A stretch of DNA of 64,000 nt from Primula veris (taxonomy: Eukaryota; Streptophyta; Magnoliopsida; Ericales; Primulaceae). Positions within the stretch are counted from its first letter, which is position 1. Each line of letters begins with the position of its first letter. The notes beneath the pieces are model-generated. The model worked only from the letters and a program-made list of their open reading frames with translations, ran no database searches and had not been told where the DNA came from. The position numbers were made by a program, and so were the translations under genes. The DNA lies in the NCBI GenBank assembly GCA_963682055.1, contig OY821749.1:20405631-20469630 (forward strand), given 5' to 3'. Below, piece after piece: positions 21,601 through 38,714 of this stretch.

Positions 21601-24600
21601 GTTTTTCGCTTATAAAAATAAAAGCTTCAAGGGTAAAATATCTGATATCACAGGAAAGCAAAAGACTGAGATTTTGTAGCTTCGTTTAGCTTTTTGCAAC
21701 TATATCCACAATATTAAATGAGAATTTAGCCTGTGGACCACACTAGCCCTCAATATTTCTCTAATGCTAAACTTAAGTTTAGTTGTATGGCTTTTCTTTT
21801 GCTTAACATTTTCATTTTAGAAAATTCTTCAATTATATTGAAATACTCTGTTAATCACAAGTGCCCAATTCGTTCATTATTATATCAGCTACGTTATCAG
21901 TTTCCCTCTCAGTTCTCACAACTGTCTCCAATTTTATTCAAATATGTACATATACTTCTATATGTTTACAGACTTTTCTCCTTTTTGTTGTTGTCTGCAG
22001 GTGTCAGATTTTGCCGATTCCCTCTCACTTCCTTCTGGTATGTACCTCTTGTCACCCAAATTCTCCATCTCTTTTGTTCAGTTTGAAAAATAAAATGTTA
22101 ATCATGCAACAATTTTGATTCATTAACTTTGAGTGCTGATTATGTAATTATTAGTTACAAGTAGTTTTTTTTCCTCATAAGATGATTGTTTTGTTGCAAT
22201 GTTAGCCTAATAGTTTTTTCCAACAATGTTGATTTAGTAATATTCAATAGCAATATGTAATTATCAGTAAGAATAAGTTTTTTCCATCTCGGATTTTCTT
22301 TCTCATTGAGTGATTGCTTGATTGAAGTTTGAGGCTAACAGTCCTTTACGACATTGCTGATTTAAGTAGGTTGAGTGGCAATTATGTAAATATCAGTAAG
22401 AAGTAGTGTTCTCTCTCATCGAGTGATTGTTTGATGGCAGTTTGGGCTATAGTTATTTGCTTATTAGTTGTACAAAAAAAATTAGTTGTCAGCCTTAAAT
22501 TTGAGCTTATTTGACCTTTCCCAGAAGTTTGAGCTGAGCAAACCTAGGTTTAAGTTTAAACCAAAATTTCAAATGCGTCGTTGTTACCCAAGTTTGTCCC
22601 ACTCTTTCATCCAGTTTGAAAAAATGTCAGTCATAACATCGATTCAGTACTTTTGAGTGGTGAGTATGTACTTCTCAATAACAAGTAGTTTTTTTGTTGT
22701 TGAAATATAGTGGTTTTTATAGGGTTTTCTCTCATTGAGTGATTGTTTAAGTGCAGCTCTAGGCTATTTAAGTTGTACAGAACTTGTTATCACTTATCAG
22801 CCTAAACTTGTTTTTTATTTATTTATATATCCGCCCTCATTAGCTAGAAGTTTGAGCTGAACAAACCTAGCTTTAAAATTTTAGCACAGTTTCAATTAAG
22901 TCCAACTTTTTTCTTTTTTTGCTTAACAGATGCAAGTATCTTACCTAACAAGCTGGGTGTATAAGTACTTATCAACTATTAGATCATATTATCATATAGA
23001 AATTTATGTAAAGATAACATTACTTGATTACAAAAATAAGAAGTTTTCATGAATAGAACTTATTATCTTCTCCAGCTAGGTATATTAGCCTATACTATAA
23101 GTACATGCCTAGTGTTTAATTTCATGATTGGGTTCAGTACATGAAGTTGATAAAAATTGTTGAATTTAATATGTTTTCCAGATGTCAATTTTTGTAGTTT
23201 AAAGGGAGAAATGAACAAATCAACTGTTACTAGAGTACTTTTTTAGTGTATGTGTATGTGATTGTTTTCTTCGAACAAATATTTGGGACCTGCAAAAATA
23301 GCGACCCCAGTTTGATCTCCTTATAATTGGGTTTTCTAGCTTCTTAAAATTTTAGTTTCTTCAGGAGTTCTCCAAAAGATAACTTGTCACCAAATCTAGA
23401 GATAGTTTTTTCCTTCTGAACTCTTGTTCTTCAAATTATGCCTTTTTCCTTTTCCTTTTATCGTTATTCCGCTTTCTGCTTTCTGAAGTTGTTCATTTTG
23501 TTTTTTTGTCTTCTTGAGGTAGAAATGAGTGTCTTTGTCTATGGTTTAGTTGATCTGCAGTTTTTATACTATAAAACATATGTTGATCTCTTCTATTTGA
23601 GATTAATAATTTTTTTATGGGTATATCAGAGCCTCCTGATATTAGAAACTGGTTCTCAAGCTATGCTTATGAGTCACCAGAAATAGATACATACAAAAAT
23701 TGTGAAGATAATGGCCTAAGAGTTGGCAACAGTGAAGAAGAAAGAGTTGATGATGGTGAAAGGGGGAACAAGCAAGAAGAAGGAGAAAAAGAGAAGCTCG
23801 AGGGAACAACTAAAAACAAAAATAAGCTGGTTTCTGATGAAGTCTATTCAAATACAAGTACAAGTACAAGTACAAAATACACAAACGCTCCCAAAGATAG
23901 TAATCAAACAGAGTCGATTAAGGTAATACCAACATCCTCATGGCCTATTTAATCTTATCAATTTTCCGGTGCTGTGAAATAATCGCAATATTAAAATCCA
24001 GTGTGATTCACTCTTACTTATCTATCTTCACTGCGAAAAAAAGATGGTGTAAGATTATAACTGAAGGCCTGTCTGGCAAGTAGTGCTTCTTTGCTTTTTT
24101 AGCTTTTTTCTTAAAACATGCAAGTACTGTTTGGCTAGCCGGGTTTTCTTGCTTAAAAAAAGCAAGTTATTTGGGGTAATAACTCTGAATTAGTACGAAA
24201 AGAAAAAGGCCAGAATTTTGGAGCTTCTTTTAGCTTTTTGTACTAATTACACAATACTCGATGAAAATTTTGTCTATGAACCAAACTAGCCTCTCAATAC
24301 TTCACAAATACTAAACTTACGTTTAATCGTATGGCTTCTTGGTTGTAGGTCTTCGGGGGTCTACCAGACAGCCCCGCACTTTCTCCAGGTAAGTTCTGTA
24401 TTTTACTTCTATCAAGGGTATTTGTTAATTATGTAATGAAATTTTGGTGATTTTTTTCGCAAATATGGGTTGACGGCTGTTTTTGCTTTCCCAACAGAAC
24501 CTCCACATGTAGGAAAATGGTTTTCAAGCTATGTATATGAGTCTCCCTTGTTAGATGCATGTACTGATTTCAGTGGTTGCGAATCACAATGCATTGAACC

Positions 24601-25919
24601 TGATGGGGCGGAGAATTATGCCGGAAAATGTTACGAGGAAAAGAAAAAAAGAAAACTGGGGGATCTTAGAAACAATGCTGAGAGGACTACATTGCCAATT
24701 TCTGAGGACAATTCTTTGCATGGTTTGTCTACCAATAGCAACCTTGTAAACGATACAAACTCGCAGCTGCAGTGTAGCGACAAGGTATTATTGCCTATAA
24801 CGTTGAGAAAAAGAGTTTTATTGCATTTCTGGTTACATTCTAAGGTCCATTTAAAACATGTCGCAAATCTAGGAACAAGGATAAAGTGTTTTGAGGATCA
24901 AAGAGTAATTGATGATAGATCTGGTTTTATTGGTGCTAAACTGTTGCATATTTCATTACTAGGCATGAACCAATAGCTAATTGGAACCAACTTAACCTAC
25001 CCAACTTAAAGAGCTCAAGTTGAGGCTCTTTTCTTTCCATTAGTTCATTTGGGACCCTATGAATAACAACTAAAGCTATTATTCTGATCAATTTTATTGG
25101 CCTTAAGTCCTTCATTTAGGTCTAAACAGTGATTCTTACACTGCCATGTTACTTTAATTTGTTTTAAATTCAAAGTTAGGACAAACACCATAATTAAGGG
25201 ATTGTCCCAAAAGTCTCCTAGTTTATTGTCTTAGCCAAACACCTGGGTCTAGTAATACCAGCTAAACACGTGCTGTAGTTTCTTATTTCCTTTCTCGTTC
25301 TCATTCGTTATTAGTCATTATTATGCATGCAAATAATTTTCATTGAAGACATTTTGCTTTTCTCTTGCCTCAAATTTAGGCTATCAAGATTGTAGCAGCA
25401 AACAGACCCAACCTCACTGACTTGCGTAAAGGAATACTACATGAAGATATCTTGAAATTGGAAACAACAGAAGACCATACAGTAGCTTCCGCACAGGTAA
25501 GAAAAAGGGATCTACGAAGTGAAGATTTCATCTGTAGAGAACCATTAAACAATGTAATTACTGATAAGAGCAAAGAATCCTCGGACAGAATGGCTCAAAC
25601 AAGACGTTTGCTAAAAGACATCAATGTAACTGGTGGAAGCGTCGACAAGGAAAACAAGAAAAATAGTTTTCAGGAAAATGGTTTTATTTCGACAAGAAAG
25701 AAAATAAAAGAGACATCTTCGAAAAGATCTGTGCATGATCCACTAATCGTAAACAGTGGAAATGTTCCAAAGCGCCAACCATTTTCAGAAAGAACTAATT
25801 TTCAGCACAATGATGGTTTAGAAATCACTGGAAAATGGAAATGTCCAAGAAAGAATAATTCACAGCTGGGACCCCCTTTGAAGCAACTTCGTCTCGAGAA
25901 ATGGGTGAATAGAATTTGA
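18696..25919 (+). CDS. Uncharacterised plant protein with three EPPDIRNWFSSYxYESP modules
   Basis: Eight exons join in frame (511 codons): 18696-18719, 18845-18881, 21132-21406, 22001-22037, 23630-23922, 24349-24388, 24498-24784 and 25380-25919. Exons 2-3, 4-5 and 6-7 are three versions of one module: a 37-40 nt exon (such as VSDFADSLSLPS) and a 275-293 nt exon starting EPPDIRNWFSSYAYESP (EPPHVGKWFSSYVYESP in the third) followed by a charged, low-complexity stretch. Each module starts and ends in phase 0, so duplication kept the frame. The last exon encodes a basic tail ending GPPLKQLRLEKWVNRI, which I recall from unnamed plant proteins. There is no signal peptide, membrane segment or enzyme motif. 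Exon 1 (MPNLCNYQ) is the least certain part: chosen because it is in phase, has donor CAG/GT, and lies just after E2F-like sites. Function unknown. Confidence 0.75.
18720..24330 (+). repeat. Intragenic tandem duplication of about 3 kb, exons plus introns
   Basis: About 18690-21750 and about 21850-24330 are diverged copies of one segment. Introns as well as exons correspond: TGAGTGATTGTTTG tracts, AGTTTGAGCTGAACAAACCTAGCTTT (20326-20351 and 22849-22876) and the exon-proximal region. Even exon 1 has a counterpart near 21861, where ATG has become GTG. Copy 1 has the longer first intron. A third, older module (24349-24784) is recognisable mainly in its exons. Confidence 0.8.
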
Positions 25920-26994
25920 TATTAGTATTTGAGGGGAAGAGCTAGTTACAAAAGGAAATCATAAGCAAAACAGTATTTTCAGTTTCGGTGATTGCTCTCG
26001 TTACCGTATTGTTCAAAGTTTAATCAATCCTGGCCTTTTTTGGTCTTAAATAAATCCTGATCTTTAATGTGCTGCCATGACTATAGTCTATATAAGACAT
26101 ATGAAGTGCTAAGATTATGATCAAATGCTTTGTTTTCAGTTCATTCTTTTTGATGCATGACCACATCTGCGAATTTGAAAACTATAGATGTTAGTAATTA
26201 TGACAAAAAGCATGAAAGTGTGTTGAATTTATGGGAATTAAGCTCAAAGACTGGAACAAATCATAGATCTCTAATTTCTCCCTTTGCAAGGCTCATCTTG
26301 GCAACAAGACGGGACACGATGTAGCAACTTGAATATTAGAAGTGCAACCACAAACAATAAAGAGTGAAAGTTAATTGTGTTCATCTTGAATATTGCTTAC
26401 TCTTAAATCTTAATAGGAAAAAAAAAGGAGCTCCCTCTAGATTCGGTCATTTTTCGTTAATTTTCTCATTTAAAGAAAAAAATGTAATAGTTTTAGAAAT
26501 GTGCAAATTATTTCAATGGAGTTGTTGTAGCTTAGTTTATAAACTTGCTAAATTGTAACATTAGCATTTACTTAAGAGGTATTGGGTTGGAATCTTTTTA
26601 ACAACCTATTTTTACCTTCAAATGAAAAATGAGGGGAAAAAAAAAAAAGATATTCTAATTCTAAAATGTGCATATAAGTAAATTATTAATAGATAAAAAA
26701 AAATCTAGCGCCTATTTTTTGGTCCGCACCCAAGCGGAAGGGCCGTTATAGCTCTGGTCTGGCCAACCCTGTTTATATAAAACTAAAATTGATCTTTGGT
26801 TTTCTTAAACTATAGAGACCATAAGTATTGAAATTGAATAAACTTGGACACCTACTAACATTCTTTAAAAATATATAAACCATTCATGTAATTAAATCCC
26901 CGACATCCTATAAAATGCTAAACATTATTAACTCTCTCTCTCTCTCTCTCTCTCTCTTTGGACTATAAAATAATAAATAAAATAAAATTAACTA
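25920..26994. other. Intergenic space with CT microsatellite; putative hydratase promoter
   Basis: This holds the 3' flank of the preceding gene and the upstream region of the enoyl-CoA hydratase gene. A (CT)n run sits at about 26933-26957, some 40-60 bp before the hydratase ATG. Pyrimidine runs like this are common in plant 5' regions. No gene is supported. Confidence 0.5.
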
Positions 26995-30840
<3,846 letters not shown>

Positions 30841-31528
30841 GAGAAAAAGGAAGTAAATGGATACCCAGTATTTTTGGTCTTCTATACTAATGTCAATTGT
30901 TAATTACAATTATGAAGATAATGCCGAGGACTATGGAACAAACTAATACTGTATGATGAATGCACTAATAAAAAGCTCAAGTAGGTTTGGATTGTTTTGT
31001 TAGAAAACGAAAGAAGACGGTTTTTTGTTGAGAAACATAGAATTCAGGATGGTTTAGTTTCAGCATGAGGGGATGGTGCAATTGAAGAACAGCACATACC
31101 AGTTTTCATATTTAATATTCTGGTTTCTTATGCTCAATGTAGATGAACATTACAAAATGTGCAAAACAGATGAGAATTTGTCTTTCCAATTTCGACTCCA
31201 AATTCTTGTTTCCATTTGGAAACTACGGTTTGCAGATGAAAAAGATCATGCCAGTTCTTTCATGCCATTACATCATATCTAAAATTTTAGCTGTAATTTC
31301 ACACACACACTTTCACCCGAACTAAGGGGCCATACGGGACATGTTCAGAGAAGATTTTAAGTCCATGATAAGAAATACCTCGCTTCATGCCCAACCAAAA
31401 TAAAATAACATTCCGTGACTAAAGCTTGAAACAAATCACATAGGCACAACCAAATGTGTAAAATATTGTACATAAAGTACCAATAACTTAAACAAGCCAA
31501 AATTGTTTATGCTTTTTCACGTTCCTAG

Positions 31529-32118
31529 TTTTGAGATAAGGTGTCACAACACGACTTGCAAGATTCTGAAAACAAACCACAAGAGCCATAACAAACTCTC
31601 GTGTTAATTTAGCATTGTAAGAGACTGTTGAAGAATTTACATACCGAGCATTTCCTCCAAATAACACTCCATTCTTGATGAAACCCGCAACAGAAAATTG
31701 AGTCACTTGTTAAATGAGAACTAACTATGAACAAAAATCTTATTGAAAAGTGACCTCCCACCAATAAGCCCCGGTTTGGTTGCATCTTCTCTGGTGAGGT
31801 TTTCTGCCTTATTACATACAAGCTGCACTAAATTTGGTTGACCAGCCTAATAAACTTTAATTATGCAGGGACATTGGTTTGAAAAAACTACAAGCTTTTA
31901 AGCTTGACAAGTCAATCTTAACTATCAATTTCCAAAAATCCAATTTTTTGCTTAAAAGTTGCAACCAAACAATCCATATGCAATAGAAAACATGATACAA
32001 TCTGAATCGGCTTTAATAACATCTGGATGGAAGAACTTACTGGAGAGGGCAAGAGAAGCATCTGTATAGTCTATAAAGCAAATTCCAGTTTCGGGTGAGC
32101 GCAAAAGACCTATAATGG
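31529..32118 (-). pseudogene. Dead copy of the dehydrogenase last two exons
   Basis: 31529-31684 matches the real last exon 33346-33492 (SSTVSYNAKLTRE against SSAISYNAKLARE, and GGNARYVNSS against GGNGRTVNSS). About 32040-32118 matches the 3' half of the penultimate exon, still followed by a donor-like GTAAGTT. The C-terminal coding part is altered and no upstream exons exist here. It lies in copy 1 of the segmental duplication. Confidence 0.8.
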
Positions 32119-32451
32119 GACCATCTAGCTACAAAAATGTTAAAAGAGTTTAAAAAGATGAAGTTATAACTGTAAGGAAAAATCAACTTTATGTTAGAAC
32201 TCATTCGGTTAGAGTTTACTTTTGTGTGATGGATTTCTGAAAATTCATCAAGTTGGTATCCAATTTTATCGTCTCTCAGCTATTATCCTATTATTGAGGA
32301 AGAGAGACTTTTCTGTTATATGGAAAAGCTAGGTTATATATCAATAAACTACGAAAGCAAACATTACTACATGTGAATTTAAAACCATGAAAGATTGTTT
32401 TCTAGATCTTTTTTGTGAAAAGTTTACATAATAATATCGAATCTTAGGGTC

Positions 32452-32618
32452 CATTGGCTCTAAGGATGGCAAAGAGAGCTATAAATGGAGTGCTCAAGGT
32501 AGATAAATAAGCAGCTTTGGAAGAGGCGTGCTACATACAGCTTTTACACTCAAAAGATTGTTTTGAAGGCTTAACAACTTTTGCTGAGAACCGTAAGCCT
32601 TACTATACAGGCGAATGA
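32452..32618 (+). pseudogene. Dead copy of hydratase exon 8
   Basis: It follows the same AG acceptor context and begins [16 protein letters not shown], then hits an in-frame TAA where the gene has GAA, with a small deletion and further changes before an ATAC AGGCGAATGA end equivalent to the true stop. It lies in copy 2 of the duplication. If transcription read past 30840 it could be an alternative but defective last exon. Confidence 0.85.
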
Positions 32619-33345
32619 GAGAAAAGGGAAATGAATTTATACCTAGTGTTACTGGTTTTCTATACCTGTTGTCTATTGTTAATCGCATTAATGAAGAAAA
32701 TGATGACTATAGAGCAAACTAATGTACGTTAAAATCACTAATAAAGAAGCTTAGATGGGTTTTGTTTGTTTTGCTAGAAAATAACGGGAACGAATATTTT
32801 CTGAGAAAATACAGCGTTCAAATGGTTTTAAGTTGGAATGTCTTCCAAAAAAGGAAGATAAGTTTACAGCTAGAACGGATGGTACAATGAAGAATGTGTA
32901 TGCCAATTCTTATTGAAATTTATGCTGTCATTTCAGAAATATGGTTTGCAGAAGAAAGAGATCATGCAATATTACAATACTTTCTTGCCATTAAAAACAA
33001 ATTATTTCAACATTGGTTTCACACTTTCGCTCTCTCTTTCACCAGGACTAAAAGGCTGTATGTTCATTATCAAAAGGAGATTTTAAGAAAAATCAGTTGA
33101 AACCAACCAGTAGCATAATCTAAAACAGCTTAGGTACAGTAAATGAATGTAGGAAAGCACGACAAAACGCATTTGGCATCTAGCTCAACCAAGATCAAAT
33201 TAACTATTTCTGTTTATTAAAAGTCGAAACAAACCTAACTGACACAACCAGAGGTGTAAAATATTTACAAGTACCAATAACCTAACAAGCCAAAATTGTT
33301 ATCTTTCTCCGATTTCTTTCCTGTTCCTCTTTTCAAGATGAGTTG

Positions 33346-36300
33346 TCAATTGTCATCACATGCCTTGCATGATTCTGAAAACAAATCACAAGAAGCGTCC
33401 CAAAGTTCTCGTGCTAGTTTAGCGTTGTAAGAAATTGCTGAAGAATTTACAGTCCGGCCATTTCCTCCAAAAAAGTAGACCCCTGATAGATCCTGCAATT
33501 ATACACACAAGCATAAGCAAAAGTGCAAAACAAATATGGAATCACTTATATAATGAGATCTAACAGCTGAATTAATGGCCTTGTTTGGTTCCAGCTTTGA
33601 TGCAGGGGTTTTTTCTGGACTGAATTTTGTAGATCAGCTGAAAACCTTAACTTTTCTGCAGAGTTTTTCGAAAAACTATAAGTTTTCAAGATTAATGAGG
33701 CAATCTTTATAATCAACCTTGAACTAAATTCAGTTTTATTTATTTATTAAAAGCTGCAACCAGTTACCAAATAATCCCCTTATGTAAGGGGAAAGCATAT
33801 TATAATTTGAATTAGTTTTTTGATAGCAGATATATGGAAGAACTTACAGAAGGAGCAAGAGCTGCATCGAGTACAGAGCGGATTCCAGTTTCGGGTGACT
33901 GCAAAAGGCCCAAAAAATTTAAGCCCAAAAGTGCAATGGATGAGATATAACTTGGAAATTCTCTCATGATGTTAGTGCTAACAGCTCCAGGGTCAACAGC
34001 ACTACATCAAACAAAAACAAGTTATTTTCATAAATATTAATCTTGATTTTGACGAGAAACAAATGTATTAAGAGAGGCTTACACGACAGAAACATGATGA
34101 GATTTCCCCTCTAATTCAAGGTGCTGATGAAGCTCATAAGTGAACAATAACAGGCACACTAATGGAAAATAAGTTGACGTTACAATTAGAAACGTGAAGA
34201 ACAAGTACAATGTCATTGTCAAGGTAGAGGTTGCTTACACTTCGTATACTCGTAAATTTCAGCACAAGGGTATATTTTGAATTTTGAGAAATTCTGTCCA
34301 CAAATAACTGTCTTGTTCACTTGTAAATCAGACGCTGAAAAGACAAAAAAAAAACAGAATAAGTTGAAAATACAAATTACAACCCGACTAGATGATGAAG
34401 ACGATGCCACCTTATCAGAAAACAAACATCTGATTAAGAGATGAAAAATTGTCTTACAATTTTTTCTTCTTAGTACGTGTTTTATGTAAATGTTTCATGT
34501 GATTGCAAAGCAAAACTAATCAAATCAAGAACTCAAGTTTCCTGCGATACTTTTTCAATTATAAGTTGAAAACTATAATCTGCACTGTATGTGCATTGAT
34601 TTAAAATGAACCTAATATTGTAAGAAAGCTCACCACTTCGATGTGTAAAAGATGTTATATTAATAATACGCGAGGGAACAGGGCTTTTCTCGATAAGTGG
34701 TAACAAAATTTTGGTAAGACAAAATGCACCGAAATAATTTGTCGCGATCATCCTGCAATAGCAAGACATTTACAATGCAACTGAAATACAACGAAAAGAA
34801 AAAGCACAATTGCATAAAAGCACAAAATATTTTTATTTTCAAGCAGATTCATTAATCCGACCTCCCAAGACCAAGCAGATTTATTAACCAGACCTCCCAG
34901 GTACTAGGTGGCGTTTACTTAGTTTTTACTACTATTTTGTACACTGTTTTATCAATTTACAATTTTGTACAACCTACAAAAGTATTAGCAAGTAGGACCC
35001 AACATAGAAAAATAACATAGGTTGAGGACTAAACATAAAATATATGATCAGTTAAGAGTACAGAATTTTAATAACGTGATAAATAGTGTATAAACTTGAA
35101 CTATAAGTGTAGTGACATCTATGTTTTTCTTTTTCTTTCTATTTAGTACACTAAGCATACCAGATCATCAAAAAATGTAATGTGTATTAATAGCTAGGGT
35201 TTGTTGTTTGGTGTAAAATATCGATAGCTGATAATACATTGTTAAACAGAACTGTAATTAACCCATTTTTTATATGCATCGTCTATCTATACTGTTACTA
35301 CATATGGGAATATGTTCTTACTGATCGTAGCCTTCTGTCGTGTATCTCGATGACATGGCCAGTATACCCGCGTTATTAACAAGCAATTGAACAGAAAAAT
35401 GGAGACCAGAATCTGAAAGCCATTGCTGAAATAAGTGTTTAAATTTCACCAATGACTTGAATGACGATACATCGACTGTGAAACATTTGAGCTGGGCATC
35501 TCTATTACGCCTAATAATATCTTCTTCGACCTGTTTAAAAATAAGGTGTCAACAGTCTGCTAAACCACCCAGTCTGGAAGATTATTAACAATAATATCAG
35601 CAAATACACTGCACCTTCGATAACCGATATGTTGATCGCCCAACTGCAGTACGAAATGAGTTTTATTATACTTCTTTGGGTTTTTGCAACAAAGAGAAGC
35701 AAACATTTGTGATTTTTATGAGGGTGAAATAAATAAAAACCAAATTGAATTGTTTCGTTTTACTCATGCTTAAAATTGTTTTTGGTTTCAAAAACTGAAA
35801 CACTGCAGAAAGAAAAGAGATAGGTTGATTGATGGAAGAATTACATTGATAGTTACACAAAAAGAAAAAAACTAAAAAAATTGTAACGATGAGTTTCTCC
35901 AGTCGGATTAATATACTATTCTCATACTCCGTCTGAAATTTGCAATAAAAGGAAGTAAAGCAACCTGATTCTTTGTTCATTTTTTATCCATGAGCAAAGA
36001 AAAGTATCTATAAGAGCAAAACGCATCGCATTGTTTTCAACAGGAAAACTGAAAAAGAAGTTGTCCCAGTTGGTTATGCTTCCAAAAATTGTTACCTAGT
36101 CTTTGAAACATAATTAGCTTAAGGAATCGCATTTTCTGATTTTTTTATAAATCAGAAAATGTGAATACATACAATGCAGTAAAAATAACATAACCCTACC
36201 ACACTATATAAGTGGAACCTAAGCACATTGGGGCAATTGGTTTCTCTTATAGCACGAGAGTAAAATAAGTTTGGTGGAGGTGCAAATTTTATACTTTAAG

Positions 36301-38714
36301 TACTACTTTAAATATTATAACGGACTACAGTGTCAGTAAAAAGCTTACTTTTTTGTGTTGATAATGGGGAAATTTACTAACTGATAATAGTCTTTACCAG
36401 GAAAAACATAACAATCTTCTAAAGAGATTATCAATATTCAAAACCTATACTTAATTTATATACCTCTAATGTAAATAAATACATTGGTGCTTCCAAACAC
36501 ATTTGATAATTAATGTTAAGAGTAATGATATATGTAGACACTTTTTGACACACAGTCATGCAGAGACACGGTGAGGGTCATTCGATCAATATATGTTGAT
36601 CAATGAACCTTAGTGAATTTCTTCAAGAGTGTGTCTCAGAAGTCTATACCTATATCATCACCCTTAATATGTTAAAGCAATGTCACTAAACAATCATTTA
36701 AATGTACTGCACACTTATGAATTAATACACATATTCATTGTGTGTGTGTGTATATAGATATATAAAGTGAGACGAGAGAGTACCAAGAATAACAAAGAAT
36801 CCCTCCATTGACAGAGAATAAGCCGCTGCAGCTCCCAATCCAGAAGTAGCCTACACAAACAACACAAATCAAAACTAATTTCCGAAACCCACCATAAAAA
36901 AAAATTATATATATATATAACCTTTTTTACCCATTGATATTAGACAGATGTTCCTGAGCTTTTAACAACAGAAAATAAATCGATTTCCATAACCCATTAT
37001 ATATTAGAGGAAAACCCGACCCAGTTAAAAAAAAAAGCTTCATTACCCATTAACAAGTCATAGAGGCTTCTGAGCTTTTTAACAACACAAAATAGACCAG
37101 TTTCCATAACCCACTACAGAATTTTAGGGAAAAAAACATTCCAATTAAAAAGAGACATCTTTATTACCCCATTGATGATACATAAGAGGTTTCTTAGCTT
37201 TTAACAACAGAAAATAGACCAATTTCCAAAATCCATCATAAAATTTAAAAGAAAAAAACAACTAAATAAAAAAACATAGTCTTTATTACCCCATTGATAA
37301 TACATAGAGCTTCTGAGCATTTAACAACACAGACTAAACCAAAACACATAACCCAACACAAATTTAAAAAAAAAACGAAATTAAACAGAAAACATAATAT
37401 TTATTACCCCATTGGTAATACATGGAGCTTTCCGAGCTTTTCACAATACAAATTAAACTAATTCCCATAACCCATCATAGAATATAAAAGACAAAAAAAA
37501 AAATCATCTTTATTTCTCCAGTAATGATACATGGAGCTTTCCAAGGTTTTCACAACACAACTTAAACCAATTCCCATAACCCATCATAGAATTTAAAAGA
37601 CAAAAAAAAAATATCATCTTTATTTCTCCAGTGATGATACATGGAGCTTTCCAAGCTTTTCACAACACAAATTAAACCAATTCCCATAACCCATCATAGA
37701 ATTTAAAAGACAAAAAACAGCTAATTTTTTAAGCTTTTCACAAGAAAAAAAACTTTATAACCCCACTGATGATACTTGATACATAGAGGTTTCTGAGCTT
37801 TTCACAACACAAATTAAAAGAAAGAAAAAAACATAACCCATTATAGCATTTAAAAGAAAGAAAAAAAAACAATTAAAAAAACATAATCTTTATTACCCCA
37901 TTGATAATACATAGGTTTCTAAGCTTTTCATAACACAAATTACACCAATTCCCATAACCCATCATAGCATTTGAAAGAAAGAAAAAAAACAATTAAAAAA
38001 AGAATAATCTTTATTACCCCATTGATAATACATCGAGCTTTCCGAGCATTTCATCAGGAAAAATGATCATTTAGTACATATTTCGAGACTTAATTATTAA
38101 AAATTCATGTTTAAACGTTGATATGTACGAAAGCTTAAAAAAATCCAATAATTTAACAACACTAACTAAACCAATTCCCATAACCCACCATAGAATTTAA
38201 ATGCAAAAAAAAAAAACAGCCCAATTAAAAAAAAAAAGTTTACTTATCCTTTTTATTACTCCAGTGATGATACAGAGAGGTTTCTGAGCTTTTAACAACA
38301 CAACATAAACCAATTTCGATAACCTATCATAAAATTTAAAAAAATATTTTCTAAAAAAAAAAAACTTAATCTTTGTTACCCCATTGGTAATACATAGAGC
38401 TTTTCACAACACAAATTAAACCATAACCTATCATAAAATTTAAAAGAAGAAAAAAACAGCTCAATTAGAAGAAAAAAGAAGATGAAATAGATTACCCCAG
38501 TGATGATACATAGAGGTTTATGAGGTTGATTTGAGCCAAGTTTATAGACAAATGGAGGGGAAACTCGTGGATAAGTATTGGGTTTAAAAAAAAAGGTATT
38601 AAAAAAAAGGTAGAAATATGAGATTATGAGATAAAATGTCCACAATACTCCCATTCTCCAAAACTGTTTTGTAAACGCAAAACTGAATGCCTCTCTCACC
38701 TCTTTCATCACCAT
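33346..38714 (-). CDS. Membrane-anchored short-chain dehydrogenase/reductase
   Basis: Nine exons give 371 residues: 38714-38496, 36850-36784, 35643-35615, 35530-35322, 34752-34634, 34334-34239, 34158-34083, 34001-33848 and 33492-33346. All joins are GT-AG and in phase. The N-terminus has a hydrophobic helix (MGVLWTFYLIISYFYLFF, about residues 21-38), probably a membrane anchor. The cofactor motif TGATSGLG spans exons 1-2 (TGxxxGxG), followed by VGRST. The structural NNAG motif is in exon 4, an STSFTHRS-like strand (ITSFTHRS) in exon 5, the catalytic YEYTK (YxxxK) across exons 6-7, and VAVDPGAV after it. The fold is a classical SDR oxidoreductase using NAD(P)H, related to the plant At5g04070 type and animal DHRSX; substrate unknown. 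Intron 1 contains a large minisatellite. It converges on the hydratase gene. Confidence 0.9.
36920..38440. repeat. Intron-1 minisatellite made of exon-1 end plus splice-donor copies
   Basis: About 12 diverged units, period about 110-125 bp, fill intron 1 of the dehydrogenase. Each carries a tract like TTATTACCCCATTGATGATA and then CATAGAGGTTTCTGAGCTTTT, followed by ACAACACAAA, CCATAACCCATCATAGAATTTAAAAG and an A-rich run. Units start near 36925, 37044, 37162, 37285, 37400, 37510, 37620, 37755, 37890, 38012, 38255 and 38375. The first tract is homologous to the true exon-intron boundary at 38491-38517, so each unit contains a degenerate copy of coding bases and of the donor. Confidence 0.85.

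Noticed and set aside
35666..35980. 104-codon minus-strand frame
   Set aside because: Lies wholly within an intron of the dehydrogenase and has no domain.
36920..38440. CRISPR-like repeat array
   Set aside because: Units are degenerate, about 110-125 bp, without short exact repeats and unique spacers, in an intron of a plant gene; it is a minisatellite.
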